A stretch of 64,000 bases of DNA from Acanthosepion esculentum (taxonomy: Eukaryota; Mollusca; Cephalopoda; Sepiida; Sepiidae): positions 62,926,754 through 62,990,753 of the forward strand of contig OZ038488.1 of assembly GCA_964036315.1 (NCBI GenBank). Reading direction: 5' to 3'. The notes beneath the pieces are model-generated. The model was not told where the DNA came from and did not search any database. It worked only from the letters and a program-made list of their open reading frames with translations. Shown piece by piece: positions 44,326 to 56,122 of this stretch (within the stretch, counting starts at the first letter, position 1; every line of letters starts with the position of its first letter). The position numbers and the translations under genes are program-made.

Positions 44326-45099
44326 ACTTAGTTTAGATTCGAGGAAGGTTGATTTAGGCCGGAGCACGTAACATCGAAGAGCGACCCATTAGCAGCCGGA
44401 CATTGTTAGTTAAGATATATATTTTTTTCCGCCAGCCGAGAATCAACCAAGAGTTATCATCCACAAAAAGGTCACACTCCTTCCCTCCTCTTTTCGTCCT
44501 ACCCAAGTTTGTAGTTGTGTTTTTCTTTTGCCTGTGAGCCTACCTCTCGCTCGATCCACCGCACAGAAATTCTACGACGTGGGGTCTATATCTTTGTGCA
44601 ACGAGTTGCAGAGGTTGGTAGTCTCACAATAATCACAGTCGCGCTAATGAGCGCCCTGTCTGACGCTAGCCTGCGAGAGGCGTTAGAAAGTAAGATTCTG
44701 CTATTTATTAATCTCGTCCCTCTGTGATAACATTTTTGTACGTTCTTTAAATAACTGGACTGAAGTTTTGTTCGATCCTGGACAAATATGGCATGTAAAG
44801 ACTTATGACCTTTGGGAATTTGTTCCGGGCATCCCGATAATAATTGCGTCTGCTGTCAATGCGATAATTTCAGATTTTCAGTCAAAAGTAAAAAAAAAAA
44901 AAAAAAAATAAACTAAAAAACTCTTTACTTAAATCTGTACACGCCAAATGGCAATCCAACTTTGCTCTTTCAAAATCCTTGATAAATGTCGTAATCAATT
45001 TCCTCAGAGTCTATTTAAATAAACGACCGAGGCCATTGTAAACTCCACGATCATTTCCTTAGTTGCATGGTATGTCCTTATCTAGGGCTAAAAAAAAAA
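44326..45099. other. Unassigned, locally GC-richer DNA
   Basis: Poly-A tract at 44888-44908. No recognisable gene. Confidence 0.4.
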
Positions 45100-45109
45100 A
45101 AAATATTCA

Positions 45110-45780
45110 GAGATATCATTGTCGAGATGCAGAAGACGATTATCTCCCTTTGGTGGAGATAAATCACTCAGATCACGTGACGGACCACTTAGTGACGTCA
45201 CATCATACATTGACGAAAGCGGTAGTCAATTTCAGTTTGTAGACAGTAGCCAAACCGAGATATTGCTTTTGTAGTCAGTTTCTTCTTGCTTGCAATAAAG
45301 TTCCCTAATTCGTTTCCTTCAACCGTAAGTCAACCTCTCCAACAACACTGTTTGCTACCACAGTCACACTCCTCTGCCGCCTTGTTAGGCACTTTTATAA
45401 ATTGTGCGACGGGTCACACTTGCATAGGTGGAAACAGAGTCTCGCAAATGTACCTGACTCCGAGATCTATCACTTCTTAAATATACTAGTAAAGCCGCCA
45501 TTTTCTTTTTGGGATACTTTACACGCCAAACACGTCCGAATCCGTTTTCGACCAGGAGGTAAGTCATCTTCCTTAGTACACATCTTTCTTTATCCCGCCT
45601 TCCGTGGCCTGCAGAGAAGTTAAATCTGCCTCCCTAGCAGCTTACCAATCCATGATATCGTCTATCTTTGGGAATATATCTTTCTGGTATATAGAAAGAA
45701 ACTCCGGCTAGCAGTCCTCAATTTGGGAAAACCCAAGACTCACTGTTTCCCATTCATGGAATATCGCCGGGGATATAGAT
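45110..45780 (+). repeat. Rep-E copy (long)
   Basis: 'gattatctccctttggtgg', 'cacgtgacggaccactta', later 'ttaaatctgcctccctagc', 'tctccgtttccc'-like region and 'atgaatccggcccgtttgaa'. The same order of blocks is at 56860-57330. Possibly a large non-autonomous element. The 'gggagataat' motif is common in mollusc repeats as far as I recall. Confidence 0.5.
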
Positions 45781-46129
45781 GAATCCGGCCCGTTTGAATC
45801 TGGAGTCCTAAACGTGGTTTCTCCAGACATATGTGCATCTCCATATTATATGTAAGATCCTTCTTTCTTGTTTCTCCTTACACTCTGCTTTGCCGTGTAA
45901 ATATGTGTGATATATTTTTCTTTACGTGAAACACGTATATATATATATATGTATATATACTTTTGTTTACGTCTCAGTAGTATAAGTCTTTCTGAGAACA
46001 AAGGATGTTTGTCATTCTTTTCCTTTCATCCGTCCCATTCCGTCGGTGAACTACAGTGTTTTTATATCACAGATATAATAATGCCGACAATGCGGGAAAT
46101 ACAAATAAGAAAATAAATCTTTCTTCCCT
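45781..46129. other. Unassigned DNA
   Basis: No clear element. Shares 'cattccgt..ggtgaactacagtg' and 'atatcacagatataataatg' with 57.80-57.87 kb, so probably part of the same Rep-E family. Confidence 0.4.
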
Positions 46130-46360
46130 AGCTCTCTCCCGTTTCACCCTTTTCCTAGACTGGTTGTCTACTAAGGCTGAAAATCCCAAGTTGCCTTACA
46201 ATTTAACCCATAGCTTGGGTGGAGAAGAGATGTATCCATGACTTTCGCATGGGTATTTCAGCGAAAGTGAATATAACGAAACTAGACTTGAATTTGAGAT
46301 CAGCTCCTCCATTTCTCGTTCGGAACCGGTGTCCATTACACCAGACGCACATCCACATCA
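46130..46360 (-). mobile_element. SINE-A copy 10
   Basis: 'ttttcctagactggttgtct', 'aacccatagcttgggtggag', 'gcgaaagtgaatataacgaa', 'catttctcgttcggaacc', head 'ccattacaccagacg'. Confidence 0.8.
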
Positions 46361-47394
46361 GCGCTTGCATATCCACGGCACAGTCTAATACAATACTAGA
46401 TATACTCAGTGATAATGACAATTTGCAGTCACTATATGACCTAAATCGCTCCGCGAGACCAGCTTGTTAACCATCGCATTAAGTTAATATAATTCACAAA
46501 TAAATGTATTATAACAGTTCTGAATGTTTCGGTCGATTGATTGTTCCCAATGAAACCAATATAAACTTCCATGCTGGCGTCAATATCGGTAAAAGAAGTG
46601 TATATCTATATCCAAAATACGGTGCAACACATTGAATTTAACATTGGTCGCTTATTTTCAAACTGAAATAAACTAGGATGATAAATGGCAAAAATTACAA
46701 GAGTATTCACCAGAAAACGTACTGAAAATCTTTTTCAACGAAAGTCATTAAACATCGAAATTGAAGTTGATTCCGTAATTATTGAATGGAAATCAAAAAT
46801 AAGTGTCTCTAGCGTTCAGTTTGATTTCAATCTAAATATTAATCGTAATCGACGAGTAACATAAAAACAGACGCTAAAATAAGTTGCGTGTGGTAATGAA
46901 AGACTATTCTATTTATTTACCATTATGTAACTCTTTATAAGGACATAGAGACTCCCAAAAACATATAAAACGTCGCCATAATTGTACTGCTAATAAACTT
47001 GAATAAAGCTTCTCGCGCAATGTTTTCTTTGACTTTATTCATTTCAATTTATTCAAGTTGTTTAGCTGTACAAATATGGCGCCCGGCTTTTATCTGTTTT
47101 AAAATACCCTTATACACTTCTAAAGAGTTACATAAGGGGAGAAAACTAGAAGGGGAATTTATTATCATATTCTCCTTCATTATTTCATTCATTCACAGAG
47201 TATAATGTCTTCCAAAGCAACGCTTTCTTTGGCTGTATTGAAGCACTCTCGAATCAAAGTATATACAAGAATGATTGAAATTATATGAAAATTCAAATTC
47301 AATTCGAGGTCAACTTTAAATAAGTGTCTCTAGCGTTCAAGGCTTATTTTGGTTAAATATATTATTTTTTTATTTTTTATTTTTATATTTTTAA
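46361..47394. other. Unassigned AT-rich DNA with a possible internal duplication
   Basis: 'aaataagtgtctctagcgtt' occurs at 46798 and 47320. Otherwise nothing recognised. Confidence 0.45.
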
Positions 47395-47990
47395 TCATTT
47401 CACCCCTAGCAAGGTAGAAATGGCTCTCGTACGCAGGGGGTTACAGAGAGTGAAAGTGAAAGATAATAACTGAGTATTTGGGGGAATTGAGGAAAGGACA
47501 AAAGATGAACGGGTTTGACGTTACATTTAAAGTTTTGAAGATTGTAATTATCATGTGGTTCCATAGGCGGAAAGTGCGAAAAAACAAACTGGTGGCAGTT
47601 GTATTTAGCTATTTCAACAGTATACGGCGAGACCTCGATGTCAGTCTAGTAGAACGCTTAAATTAATGTAGTCGGGAAACAAGGGAAAAAGCTCATTAGA
47701 GCTTAAACTACATTCGTAAGACAGAGGAATCATTTATGGCGAGCAGTAGAGGAAATTGTATGTGTTCATGTTATTTTGTTGGCAGAAAATGAAAGGAGTT
47801 CCAAGAATGCTTCATCAATAGAGACGACGCTGCATAATATGTGCAAATTCAGAAGGGCTACTTCGAAGGAGATTAAATGCCGGATTGATATGTGTGGTAG
47901 TTTTGTTTGTAATACAAGTTCCAATACTTTTTGATCAGACATCGTATTACTGAATGCTAAGCCAGAACATCTGTATCAAGAATGTTCCCA
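47365..47990 (-). pseudogene. LINE C-terminal tail and 3' UTR
   Basis: The minus strand shows YNLQNFKCNVKPVH, the NLQ.FKCNVNR end seen at 35.4 kb. The 3' UTR ends 'ccttgctaggggtgaaatg' and an A-rich tail (47340-47395). Upstream RT is missing. Confidence 0.65.
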
Positions 47991-48470
47991 GGAATGGCAC
48001 CATTGTTTTTCCAAGTGCACAGCTTCACAACGAGAAGAGCAATCATTTGTGACCAGGTAGAGAAACTTGGCCCTCACATAGCCTTTCATAGAATTACATT
48101 TTCATACTTCATTTATGTTTATTGTCGATATTCAATGAAATCATCAAAGTGAAATTTGTATCCTTTTAGCGCTTAGAAATTTATATACGGCGTAACTAAA
48201 CATAACACAATAATGTAACGGGGTTATTAATATTTGATGTTTTAATCGAAGTCTATCAAAATGACATCCATTCGTTAGAGTCGACCGTTGTCGCTATCTC
48301 CAGGGAACAATTACTCTATCTAAAATCAAAAATTAAATAAGAAACCCAATTTCAAATATATTGCCTAATACAAGGCCCTATAAATGACCAAACCTTTTTC
48401 AGAGCATTAACGTAATTAATCAGAGAATATGAGGAACTTTAAATCCAGCATCCTCATGCATGTAAAAATA
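47991..48470. other. Unassigned AT-rich DNA
   Basis: No recognised element. Confidence 0.4.
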
Positions 48471-48479
48471 AAATTACAT

Positions 48480-48975
48480 TTTAATCTTTTCACACCAAGT
48501 AAGGTGTAAAGCCAGTAAGATGCCGGGCTAAGCCGAAAGTAAAGAAAAGTGAGAAAACGTCGTGGTGAAGAAACGACAATGAAAAGAACGTGATTCAGAA
48601 AGACAGAAGATGGCGACTGACGTTACATGTAAAGTTTTGAAGAACGGAAAAAGAAGATGAAAGTTTCTGCAACCTAAAGGTGCAAGAGAAGAGATTATTA
48701 GAAAAGAACTTAGCCATTTCAAAAGTAAAATGGTGAGATTTACCTGCCTACTTAGTACTACGCATAAATTCAAGAATTCGAGAAAAGTACATCAAACAGA
48801 TGCCCTGAAAATATTTCTTTTAGAAAAGGCACAGGGAAACTACGTCATGGCGTTGGTAAAAGGTCAGGTCAGACAAAATAACAATGTAGATTCTTCTTTG
48901 ATCTCTATTATGAATCTCTAGCAACATATCAGAAGAACCAAACAAGATGCGGCAAAATTATTCAATGTAAGAAAA
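48480..48975 (-). pseudogene. LINE tail copy
   Basis: Collinear with 10570-11110: 'cacaccaagtaaggtgtaa', 'gacgttacatgtaaagtttt', 'aaaggcacagggaaactacg', 'ataacaatgtagattcttc', 'tatgaatctctagcaacat'. Confidence 0.65.
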
Positions 48976-49513
48976 GCATCCTAGACCCAAGCTTGTGAAA
49001 AATTGCTTATGAACAAACCTGATCATATTTTCACGAAAGCTTCATATATGTATACTCTTACAGAGGTATAAAGCCATCTCTCCTCTTCATAGTTAGCGGT
49101 TAATAGCCGGTCAAAGTGATCTTTCTAGCTTCGGTTGGCAACCATTCCAATAGAAAGAAAACTGTTTGAGCATGGAGCTGGCAAATACACGCCACAAAAC
49201 CTACTTAATGGGATCATCAGGGTGATGATACCATGTGGTAAAACCTAGGTAGGTAATACCTGGCTCATTAGGATTTATTTATTTTACTTTTGCTCTACTT
49301 AGAGTATTGAGCACTCTTCGTTTTAACTTTATTACACGCTGTTTTTTTTTATTATTTTGTACCAGAGATTTAAGATAATGGACGATTTGTTCGCTTTGTT
49401 CCGAGGTTTCTGCTGCTTTCTTTTTTCAATTTTTCCTCGGATCCTCCGATGCCAATTGATTTGAAAATTGTGCTATCCAGGTATTTTCTCCCATGGAGTT
49501 TATATAGATTTAC

Positions 49514-49517
<4 letters not shown>
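48976..49517. other. Unassigned DNA
   Basis: 'ccatctctcctcttcatagt' and 'ggttggcaaccattcc' faintly resemble SINE-A. Not convincing. Confidence 0.35.
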
Positions 49518-49582
<65 letters not shown>

Positions 49583-49597
49583 TCTCGGTATATATAC

Positions 49598-49636
<39 letters not shown>
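49518..49636. repeat. (TA)n and (GATA)n microsatellites
   Basis: TA 49518-49578, GATA 49600-49636. Confidence 0.95.
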
Positions 49637-49719
49637 TGCCACCTAAAGCATGTGATTCAGAGGAGAGTTATTAGCGCGTCTAATATGAGTAATTTTAGTG
49701 TGCAATGAATTATCGTTGT

Positions 49720-49905
49720 GGTATAATATATGTCGGTTCGGAGTTCGAATTCCAGTTAAGTTCCTTAGGTTCACTTACGCACAAATATGTTATGGATCTA
49801 TCTCTTCTCCTCCAGCTATGGGTTAAATACCAGGAGTTACTGGGTTCTTTAGCCTTGGCTGGCAAGCTGTTTACCGCAGAAAGAAATAGCAAAATAGATA
49901 ACATG
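49720..49905 (+). mobile_element. SINE-A copy 11
   Basis: 'ggagttcgaattccagttaa' (B box), 'ggttcacttacgcacaaat', 'ctccagctatgggttaaata', 'taccgcagaaagaaatagca'. It abuts a Penelope-like ORF remnant. Confidence 0.8.
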
Positions 49906-50347
49906 TGTTATCTTCCCTCTACAAATATGGAATCGGCTATTGCGCAACACCTAGTAGAGAATATACCCTGTGCCAAGTCGTATACGAAAGAGTGGTTCAA
50001 AATTATTCAAATAGTTGGTTCCAACAATCATTTGAAGATTTTGGAATCAATCTGTATAGGATTACGGAAACCTTCTCTTTGCCGGCAGAAGGATTTTGTG
50101 AAGTCCCTTAAATTGTGGTCCCTCGCTAATTATTTACACGAAATTTCACCTACTTTTGTTATAAGTATATATACTTATACGTTATTGATTTTAGCGTGTT
50201 TCCCCCACCTTTTTTTTGCTCTTCATTTTCGTTGCTGTTCTTTTCATTTAATTTATCAATTTTTCCAACGATTTTCTCCTGATGAGATGTTGGACGAAAG
50301 GGCCTTAGGAACTATTACCATTAATAAATTCCTTCTTTTTAAAACAG

Positions 50348-50352
<5 letters not shown>
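49906..50352 (+). pseudogene. Penelope-like element C-terminus (PLE-3)
   Basis: The frame reads SAIAQHLVENIPCAKSYTKE, then WFKIIQIVGSNNHLKILESI and KPSLCRQKDFVKSLKLW. It resembles the second half of the GIY-YIG endonuclease of Penelope-like retroelements: a helix with H, the LE.I catalytic glutamate block, and the KP.LC.QK end. The GIY and YIG strands and all RT are missing. A C-T-rich 3' region follows with CTGATGA...GAAA (50278-50300) and an AATAAA-like signal, then (TA)n. The 240-codon open frame here (49705-50427) is a chance fusion of SINE, PLE and (TA)n. Confidence 0.65.

Positions 50353-50353
<1 letters not shown>

Positions 50354-50424
<71 letters not shown>
50354..50424. repeat. (TA)n at the 3' end of PLE-3
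   Basis: TA run. Confidence 0.97.
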
Positions 50425-50429
<5 letters not shown>

Positions 50430-50525
50430 TAATAGGAAAGAACAATGAGATTTATAATTCGAAGTTCTTAGCATTTATTTTTATTTTTAAAAAATAGTTC
50501 TCGGTACAACAATAGAGCATATTAA
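50425..50525 (+). repeat. Rep-J copy 1
   Basis: 'aataggaaagaacaatgaga', 'aattcgaagttctta', 'tttttatttttaaaaaatag', 'ttctcggtacaac'. The same order occurs at 57515-57605; both follow a dinucleotide array. Confidence 0.6.
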
Positions 50526-50734
50526 TATTATTGACTTTTAAAAAAATATTAGCATCCGCGACTCAGAAAATCCTATGTTTCAAAACTGAAACTACAAATT
50601 TGATCATGAAAATTATACATAAAATACAAAGATCCGTTCCAGTTTCAAGTGATGCTAAGAATTGAAGTTTCTATTTTGAAATATTGGATTTTCGTTGTCG
50701 CGATGCTAATATATTTTTTCAAAACAATTATATA

Positions 50735-50864
50735 TAGAGACTACCGACAATGCACCACTGACCCGTATATATAAATAGCCGAGACAAATAACAGCAGTAG
50801 TTGCCTGACGATTGCATCTACCATGAAACAGACTGTCGCTTCTAAGTGTTGACTTCTAAGTTCA

Positions 50865-50870
<6 letters not shown>
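50735..50870 (-). repeat. Rep-G copy 4
   Basis: Reverse of the family: 'gacgattgcatctaccatga', 'gactgtcgcttctaagtgtt', 'gttcactttta', then (TA)n. Confidence 0.6.

Positions 50871-50935
<65 letters not shown>
50868..50935. repeat. (TA)n microsatellite
   Basis: TA run. Confidence 0.97.
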
Positions 50936-50940
<5 letters not shown>

Positions 50941-51585
50941 AATTCTTCACCTTTCAAACTTACGAATTTCAATGATATAAATTATTAATAGTTAATTCTA
51001 ATATTTTACGCAACAATAATTAAACAAACAAGATTAAAAACACAATTTTGAATCATCGCCTCGAAAACGCGAACTATATAATGGTCGGAATGCCTTTGCA
51101 CCTGAAGATTGCATAAACTGCATGAAACTACGAGTTGTGCTATTGACGTTATATATATTCACTAATATATAATTATATTTCCTTATAAAGAAACATTTAG
51201 AATTCATTGACCGAGCAGCCAATGCCACTATCGGCTGATATTCATAAAATCTTTCTCTTAAAACGATTTTCAGGTAAGTAAATTTCTCAAGTCCAGTAGC
51301 TGTTATCACTCTTTCCGTCATTAATGTCGGCTTCCTTCTAAACTTTTCGTCTGTAGTAGGGTGGAGCCTTAGCATCTTGATTATGCTATTATTTCGCTTT
51401 ACATCTGATAGGTATTTTAGTCATTGTTGTTGCTGAAAGTTCTCAAGTGATGCCGTTACCGTTATTTGGTACCGTTCTTTGTGATTCTGTAGCGCCAGTC
51501 CGCAATGTACGAAGAATGGCGATCCTCTCTGAGACCTATGTGTTTCATTCGTTCAAAGCCAATTTTCAGTTGTTTTTGTTTTTGT
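50936..51585. other. Unassigned; probable decayed retroelement
   Basis: The minus frame 51034-51375 reads RLHPTTDEKFRRKPTLMTER and ITATGLEKFTYLKIVLRER, and resembles a retroelement ORF segment. I cannot place it. Confidence 0.35.
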
Positions 51586-51587
51586 TT

Positions 51588-51965
51588 AGGGGCATATCTA
51601 CCTCTATGGGTTATTTAATGCCGAAATATAAATATTTTGAACTCAATTATATGCCTTCAGTTACAGATAAAATTTATTGCTGTTCATGTTGATATAAAAT
51701 GTATCGTTGGTTATTTTACTATGAATTGGCATTGTTGGTCATTTTACTATATAAAAATATATTACTGTGATTTTTATTATAAAATGTACATTTATAGTTT
51801 TGTGGTTTCATTATTGGCCCATAGCTGGACTCTAACACGTGCTACCACCCCAGGGCAGGTTGAACCTGGGAAAAACAGTAATTAAGAGGTGGTTCCATGC
51901 TCCTCGAAACCTCCAATCTCCTGATCAGGGGCCTTTCTTCCGGATGTAATTTATCGTCATACACC
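51588..51965 (+). repeat. Rep-K copy 2
   Basis: 'taggggcatatctacctcta', 'tgggttatttaatgccgaaa', short 'ttggt.attttactat' subunits, 'cccatagctggactctaaca', 'ccggatgtaatttatcgtca'. Confidence 0.7.
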
Positions 51966-52309
51966 GAACTATAAAGCCATTTTTAGCCATTGATCTGAGA
52001 AAGTGGTTGTATAGGGCTTTCAACAGTAAAAAGGGAAGAGGTAGAGCAACATCAGAAAGGAAGTTGTCGGTCGACAACATTATTAGTTGTTATGATATAT
52101 AAAAGAACTTTTGATAACTATCCCTTTATTAAAATCCTGGTAAAACAATGACGTCTGTTTGCTGATGTCGGCCCAATACATACGAGTTCTGTCTAGTAAG
52201 TATCTAGCCATTTTTGATATCTCAAGTTTCGTTTACATTGGTATATCTTTGGCTTACAATCAAAGGGTCAATTACTGTATACGTCTTGGTTTGTTGATTT
52301 TGTTCAGCT

Positions 52310-52580
52310 GCACATCAACACCTCTATGGGTTATTTAATGCCGAAATATAAAAAATTGAACAATTGTATGGCTTCATCTACAGATAAAATATCTTGTTGA
52401 TCATTGTACTACTACGTGTATTGTTGGTAATTGTACTATAAATAAGTATTGGTGGTAATTTTTATATAAAAATGTATTGCTTTATTTTTATAATTTTATC
52501 GTGTTTGTTTTTGTTTATTTTTGGTGGCTCACTATTTTCCCATAGCCGAAACTCTAACAAGTATTACCACAATTATTCTT
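52310..52580 (+). repeat. Rep-K copy 3
   Basis: 'cacatcaacacctctatggg', 'ttatttaatgccgaaatata', 'cccatagccgaaactctaac'. Confidence 0.65.
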
Positions 52581-53685
52581 TCCTTTCAGGAACTGCATGA
52601 TTGTTTTTTATATGGATGTGCAAAAGGGGCATAATTCTGTTATCTCACTTTGACTGACTACTATGCAATATCTGAAGAGTATTATGATATTAATCTAATT
52701 TTATATATGCCGTTCAGATAGATTTTGTGTTTTGGAAGCACAGTTTTCCGATACATCGTTACGGGTGTTTCTTTCTTCTTTTTTTTTTGTTTGGTTTGTT
52801 TGGTTTTTCGTATGGCTGTTTCCTGTATTTATTTACAGATTCTTGTATACAAAAAGAATCACTACTTATGACAATCATTGCATTTAAATTATTCTTTTCA
52901 GCTCTTATTATTTTAAAAACAAATCTTTATCTTATTTTTCCTGCATAACTCGTTCCTCGCCACTAATAATATTTTCAGGATTGCAACGAAATTATCTCAT
53001 TTGCACAAAGAATACTTACTATATACGGTATATAAAAAATACTCTTAGAATAAAGGTTTTTCTTTTAGCGTTAATCTAATACAAATTACATTTACGATAT
53101 ATTTTTGTTTTTGCTGCGATTCAATGCCTTCAAATTTATTCATTATACTAAGTTTTAAGAAGCGTATAGAATAAAAATATATTCTCAAACTATTGGTTAT
53201 ATAAGGTTAAATAAAATTTATTTTGAAATATAAATAGCAAATTCTCCTAGTCTTCTGTATTTCTTTAGGTTTTATTTTCAATTTTTCGCGTGTTTTTTTA
53301 GGACAGGAGTGGAATTACACAGTTTATATTTTATCCGTTGACCTCACAGGCTTCCGTTATTTTCATTCCGTTTTAAGATAAGCATTACTTCTAGAAAATC
53401 CAGTTGATTAATTCTTCAATTTACGAGTAGACTTAGAAAAACATCTCCAGGATCAATATTGGGTTTTAAAGAGATTTTTTAATTTTTTGTTTACATTTTT
53501 CGTATACAATGGCGGCTCGGTAAGTGGCGAAAAACGTGCCAATCATTTAAAAATGCCCCAAAATTATTTATATATGGAAATTATTTTTTTTTAATTCGGG
53601 TTATCCTTAGGCCATAATCTTTCAAAGAGAACCGTAATTTAATGTTTTGTTTAAGTTTTTTTTTTTTAGTATATCTGTGCTGGTA
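52581..53685. other. Unassigned AT-rich DNA
   Basis: No recognisable feature. Confidence 0.45.
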
Positions 53686-53810
<125 letters not shown>

Positions 53811-54031
53811 AAGTATAGGATTGATGTAAATGGAATAAATTCCAATAGCCAAAAAATACTATTCTTAAAAGAGTGCTCAATAAAGAGTAGAGCAAATATA
53901 ATTTATTCGAAAGTAGAATCTACATTCAACAGCATCACTTGATAAGACACCAGAAGTATTGAAACAAAATGGCTATTTTTATAGTGATTTTATAACATAT
54001 TTATGTTTTAATTTTCGAATAAATTATATAC

Positions 54032-54035
<4 letters not shown>

Positions 54036-54088
<53 letters not shown>

Positions 54089-54119
54089 ACACACATATAT
54101 ATATATATATATATAAGTG

Positions 54120-54160
<41 letters not shown>
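54036..54160. repeat. (TA)n microsatellite, interrupted
   Basis: TA runs with 'gtatatata', 'acacacat' and 'agtgt' interruptions. Directly upstream of PLE-1. Confidence 0.95.
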
Positions 54161-54164
<4 letters not shown>

Positions 54165-54872
54165 CATGCAGAAACTAATTCATCCACAAAACAGATTTTT
54201 TACAGTGAACTAAAGAATATAAAACAAACACTTGTTAATAATAGTTTTCCAAACTATATAATTGATGAACAAATAAGATGCTTTCTTAGAAATCTCAATA
54301 CTAAGCAAATAGTACATAATACTGCTTCTACTAATCTCAAACATATTAATCTCCTATATCGTAATCAAATGCATACTAATTATAAACAAGATGAAAATAT
54401 ACTAAAAAAATTAGTAAATACTAACATATCCACAACAGATCCTAGCAAAAGAATTAAGTTAATTATATACTACACTAAATCTAAAATATCCAACTCGATT
54501 ATTCGAAATGATTCTTCTCCCCCGGTTAGCGATTTGAAAAAAACCAACATAGTTTACAAATTCAGGTGCCCTTTGGGAGATTGTATCTCCAACGAACTAA
54601 ATAATATCTATGTTGGTCACACCACAAACTCGCTTTCACGACACTTGACACTACATTTGAATGATAACTCTAACATTTTTAGACATTTAAAACAACATGC
54701 CTGGCCGCATACACAATTCCGAAAAATCCTCGTCGAAAACACAATTATACTTAAACATGAAAACAATAAACAAAAACTAAAAATTCTTGAAGCTATATAC
54801 ATAAAACAGTTGAAACCTAACCTGAACAAAATAAACTATGAAATCTCCAAAAATATCCTTAAATGCCTATAA
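54159..54872 (+). pseudogene. Penelope-like element, linker and GIY-YIG endonuclease (PLE-1)
   Basis: An uninterrupted frame of about 237 codons after the (TA)n. Counting from 54117, residues 113-131 (IKLIIYYTKSKISNSIIRN) match the linker of Penelope-like elements. Residues 145-149 (IVYKF) are the 'GIY' strand. C151 and C156 (CPLGDC) match the zinc-binding cysteines of this clade. IYVGHT (164-169) is the 'YIG' motif, followed by the S.SRHLTLHL helix with conserved R and H. Near the end, KILEAIYIKQLKPNLNKINY contains the catalytic glutamate. In intact elements this domain nicks target DNA for target-primed insertion. The reverse transcriptase is absent: a 5'-truncated copy. The frame is open, so the copy is fairly young. 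Confidence 0.88.
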
Positions 54873-55150
54873 TTAGTAACAGAAGTCATTGGTTCATACC
54901 AACGGCTTTCCATACTCAATACTCATCGGATTCACTCTCGCGTGGTCATGTGTGATGTCATGAGCTGTCGTGCGATTTTCGCTTTCAGCGTTTTATATGC
55001 ACGTGTTTATCGTTGCTTGGAAATCATCCATGTAAACAAATAATACTATCATCAATTTCTTGTTCGTGTATTGCATAAATATATTGTGTAATTGTCATCT
55101 TTGATAATGGCTTATGTAAGCCGAAAGCTCAGATTGGATTAAATAAAAAA
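54873..55150 (+). other. PLE-1 3' untranslated region
   Basis: Follows the stop codon, carries the hairpin, and ends with an AATAAA-containing A-rich tail (about 55140-55152). Confidence 0.55.
55097..55134 (+). ncRNA. Hammerhead-like hairpin downstream of PLE-1
   Basis: Stem I ATCT (55097-55100) and AGAT (55131-55134). Core TTGATAA (55101-55107), where the usual C3-G8 pair is replaced by U3-A8, then one extra T. Stem II GGCTT/AAGCC with loop ATGT, GAAA (55123-55126), then palindromic AGCT and a C. This matches minimal hammerheads of Penelope-like elements that can act as dimers through a self-complementary stem III. The extra base and the U3/A8 pair are atypical. Confidence 0.6.
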
Positions 55151-55309
55151 AAGTATGTATCAATATTGTGATTTTCTTTCATTATTTAATGATAATGTTA
55201 TTAAGATTATCAGACCATATGAAAAAAACTTGCATAAAATATATAGACAACGCTTATCTATATTATTTAATCAAACATGTATTAATGAAAAAATGCTGCC
55301 TAAATACAC

Positions 55310-55310
<1 letters not shown>

Positions 55311-55371
<61 letters not shown>
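55311..55371. repeat. (TA)n microsatellite
   Basis: TA run. Confidence 0.97.
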
Positions 55372-55374
<3 letters not shown>

Positions 55375-56074
55375 CATGAATCATTCATACAAAATACATA
55401 GCATAAAATAACATAAAATGAAAAGCCTATGAGTACTTATGTGGGTTATTTGGTCACAATTTCCCTTGTACCCTTAACGATTTCTCATTTGTTAACTTTT
55501 ACATTATTTTCTGTGGATTGGGAGCTAGATCTCGCTTCTGTTTAGGTTCGATTGAAATTTGTATTCCTAACTGCGGGAAAGTTAGAAAATTAAATCGGGT
55601 ATTGGTTATGGAAAAACTCAATATGCATGCAAAAAAAAAACACAAAAAAAAGGAAGAAAGTCTGCCTTTAGGAAAAACCAGAGTAGAAAAATGTTAGGAT
55701 CAAAAGGCGAAAAGAAGAAAAGAGCCGCTTTCAAGTAATTAAAGCCAAAAAAAAAAAGATGGCGAAAAGAAATACACTTCTGTCGTTGGGAGATATGTAC
55801 GGATTAGAGAATTAAAAAACAAAGCAAAAAAAAGCGGTTGTACAATAGAAAAATGGAAAGAATTTAAAAACAAAGACACAGAGAAATATTTCAAATTATA
55901 GAATAAGTTAATTTTTCGTTGTCGACGAGAAAACAATTTCATTATTTTCTTAGGCCTGTGTCTCGGTCAAGTCAAGGTTAATGTTTCGTTTTTCGTTTCC
56001 TGAAACACTCAGGCTCACTTTTATTGCGTCACTCACTTTTTTTAAGCATGCACTCCTTGTCTCTTTTCCTTTCA

Positions 56075-56075
<1 letters not shown>
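55372..56075. other. Unassigned AT-rich DNA
   Basis: Several A-runs near 55630-55760. No recognised element. Confidence 0.45.

Positions 56076-56078
<3 letters not shown>

Positions 56079-56121
<43 letters not shown>
56079..56121. repeat. (CT)n microsatellite
   Basis: CT run. Confidence 0.97.

Positions 56122-56122
<1 letters not shown>

Noticed and set aside
50278..50300. CTGATGA...GAAA after PLE-3 as an active hammerhead
   Set aside because: Stem II (gatgttggac) is nearly unpaired and stem I fails; at best a decayed relative.
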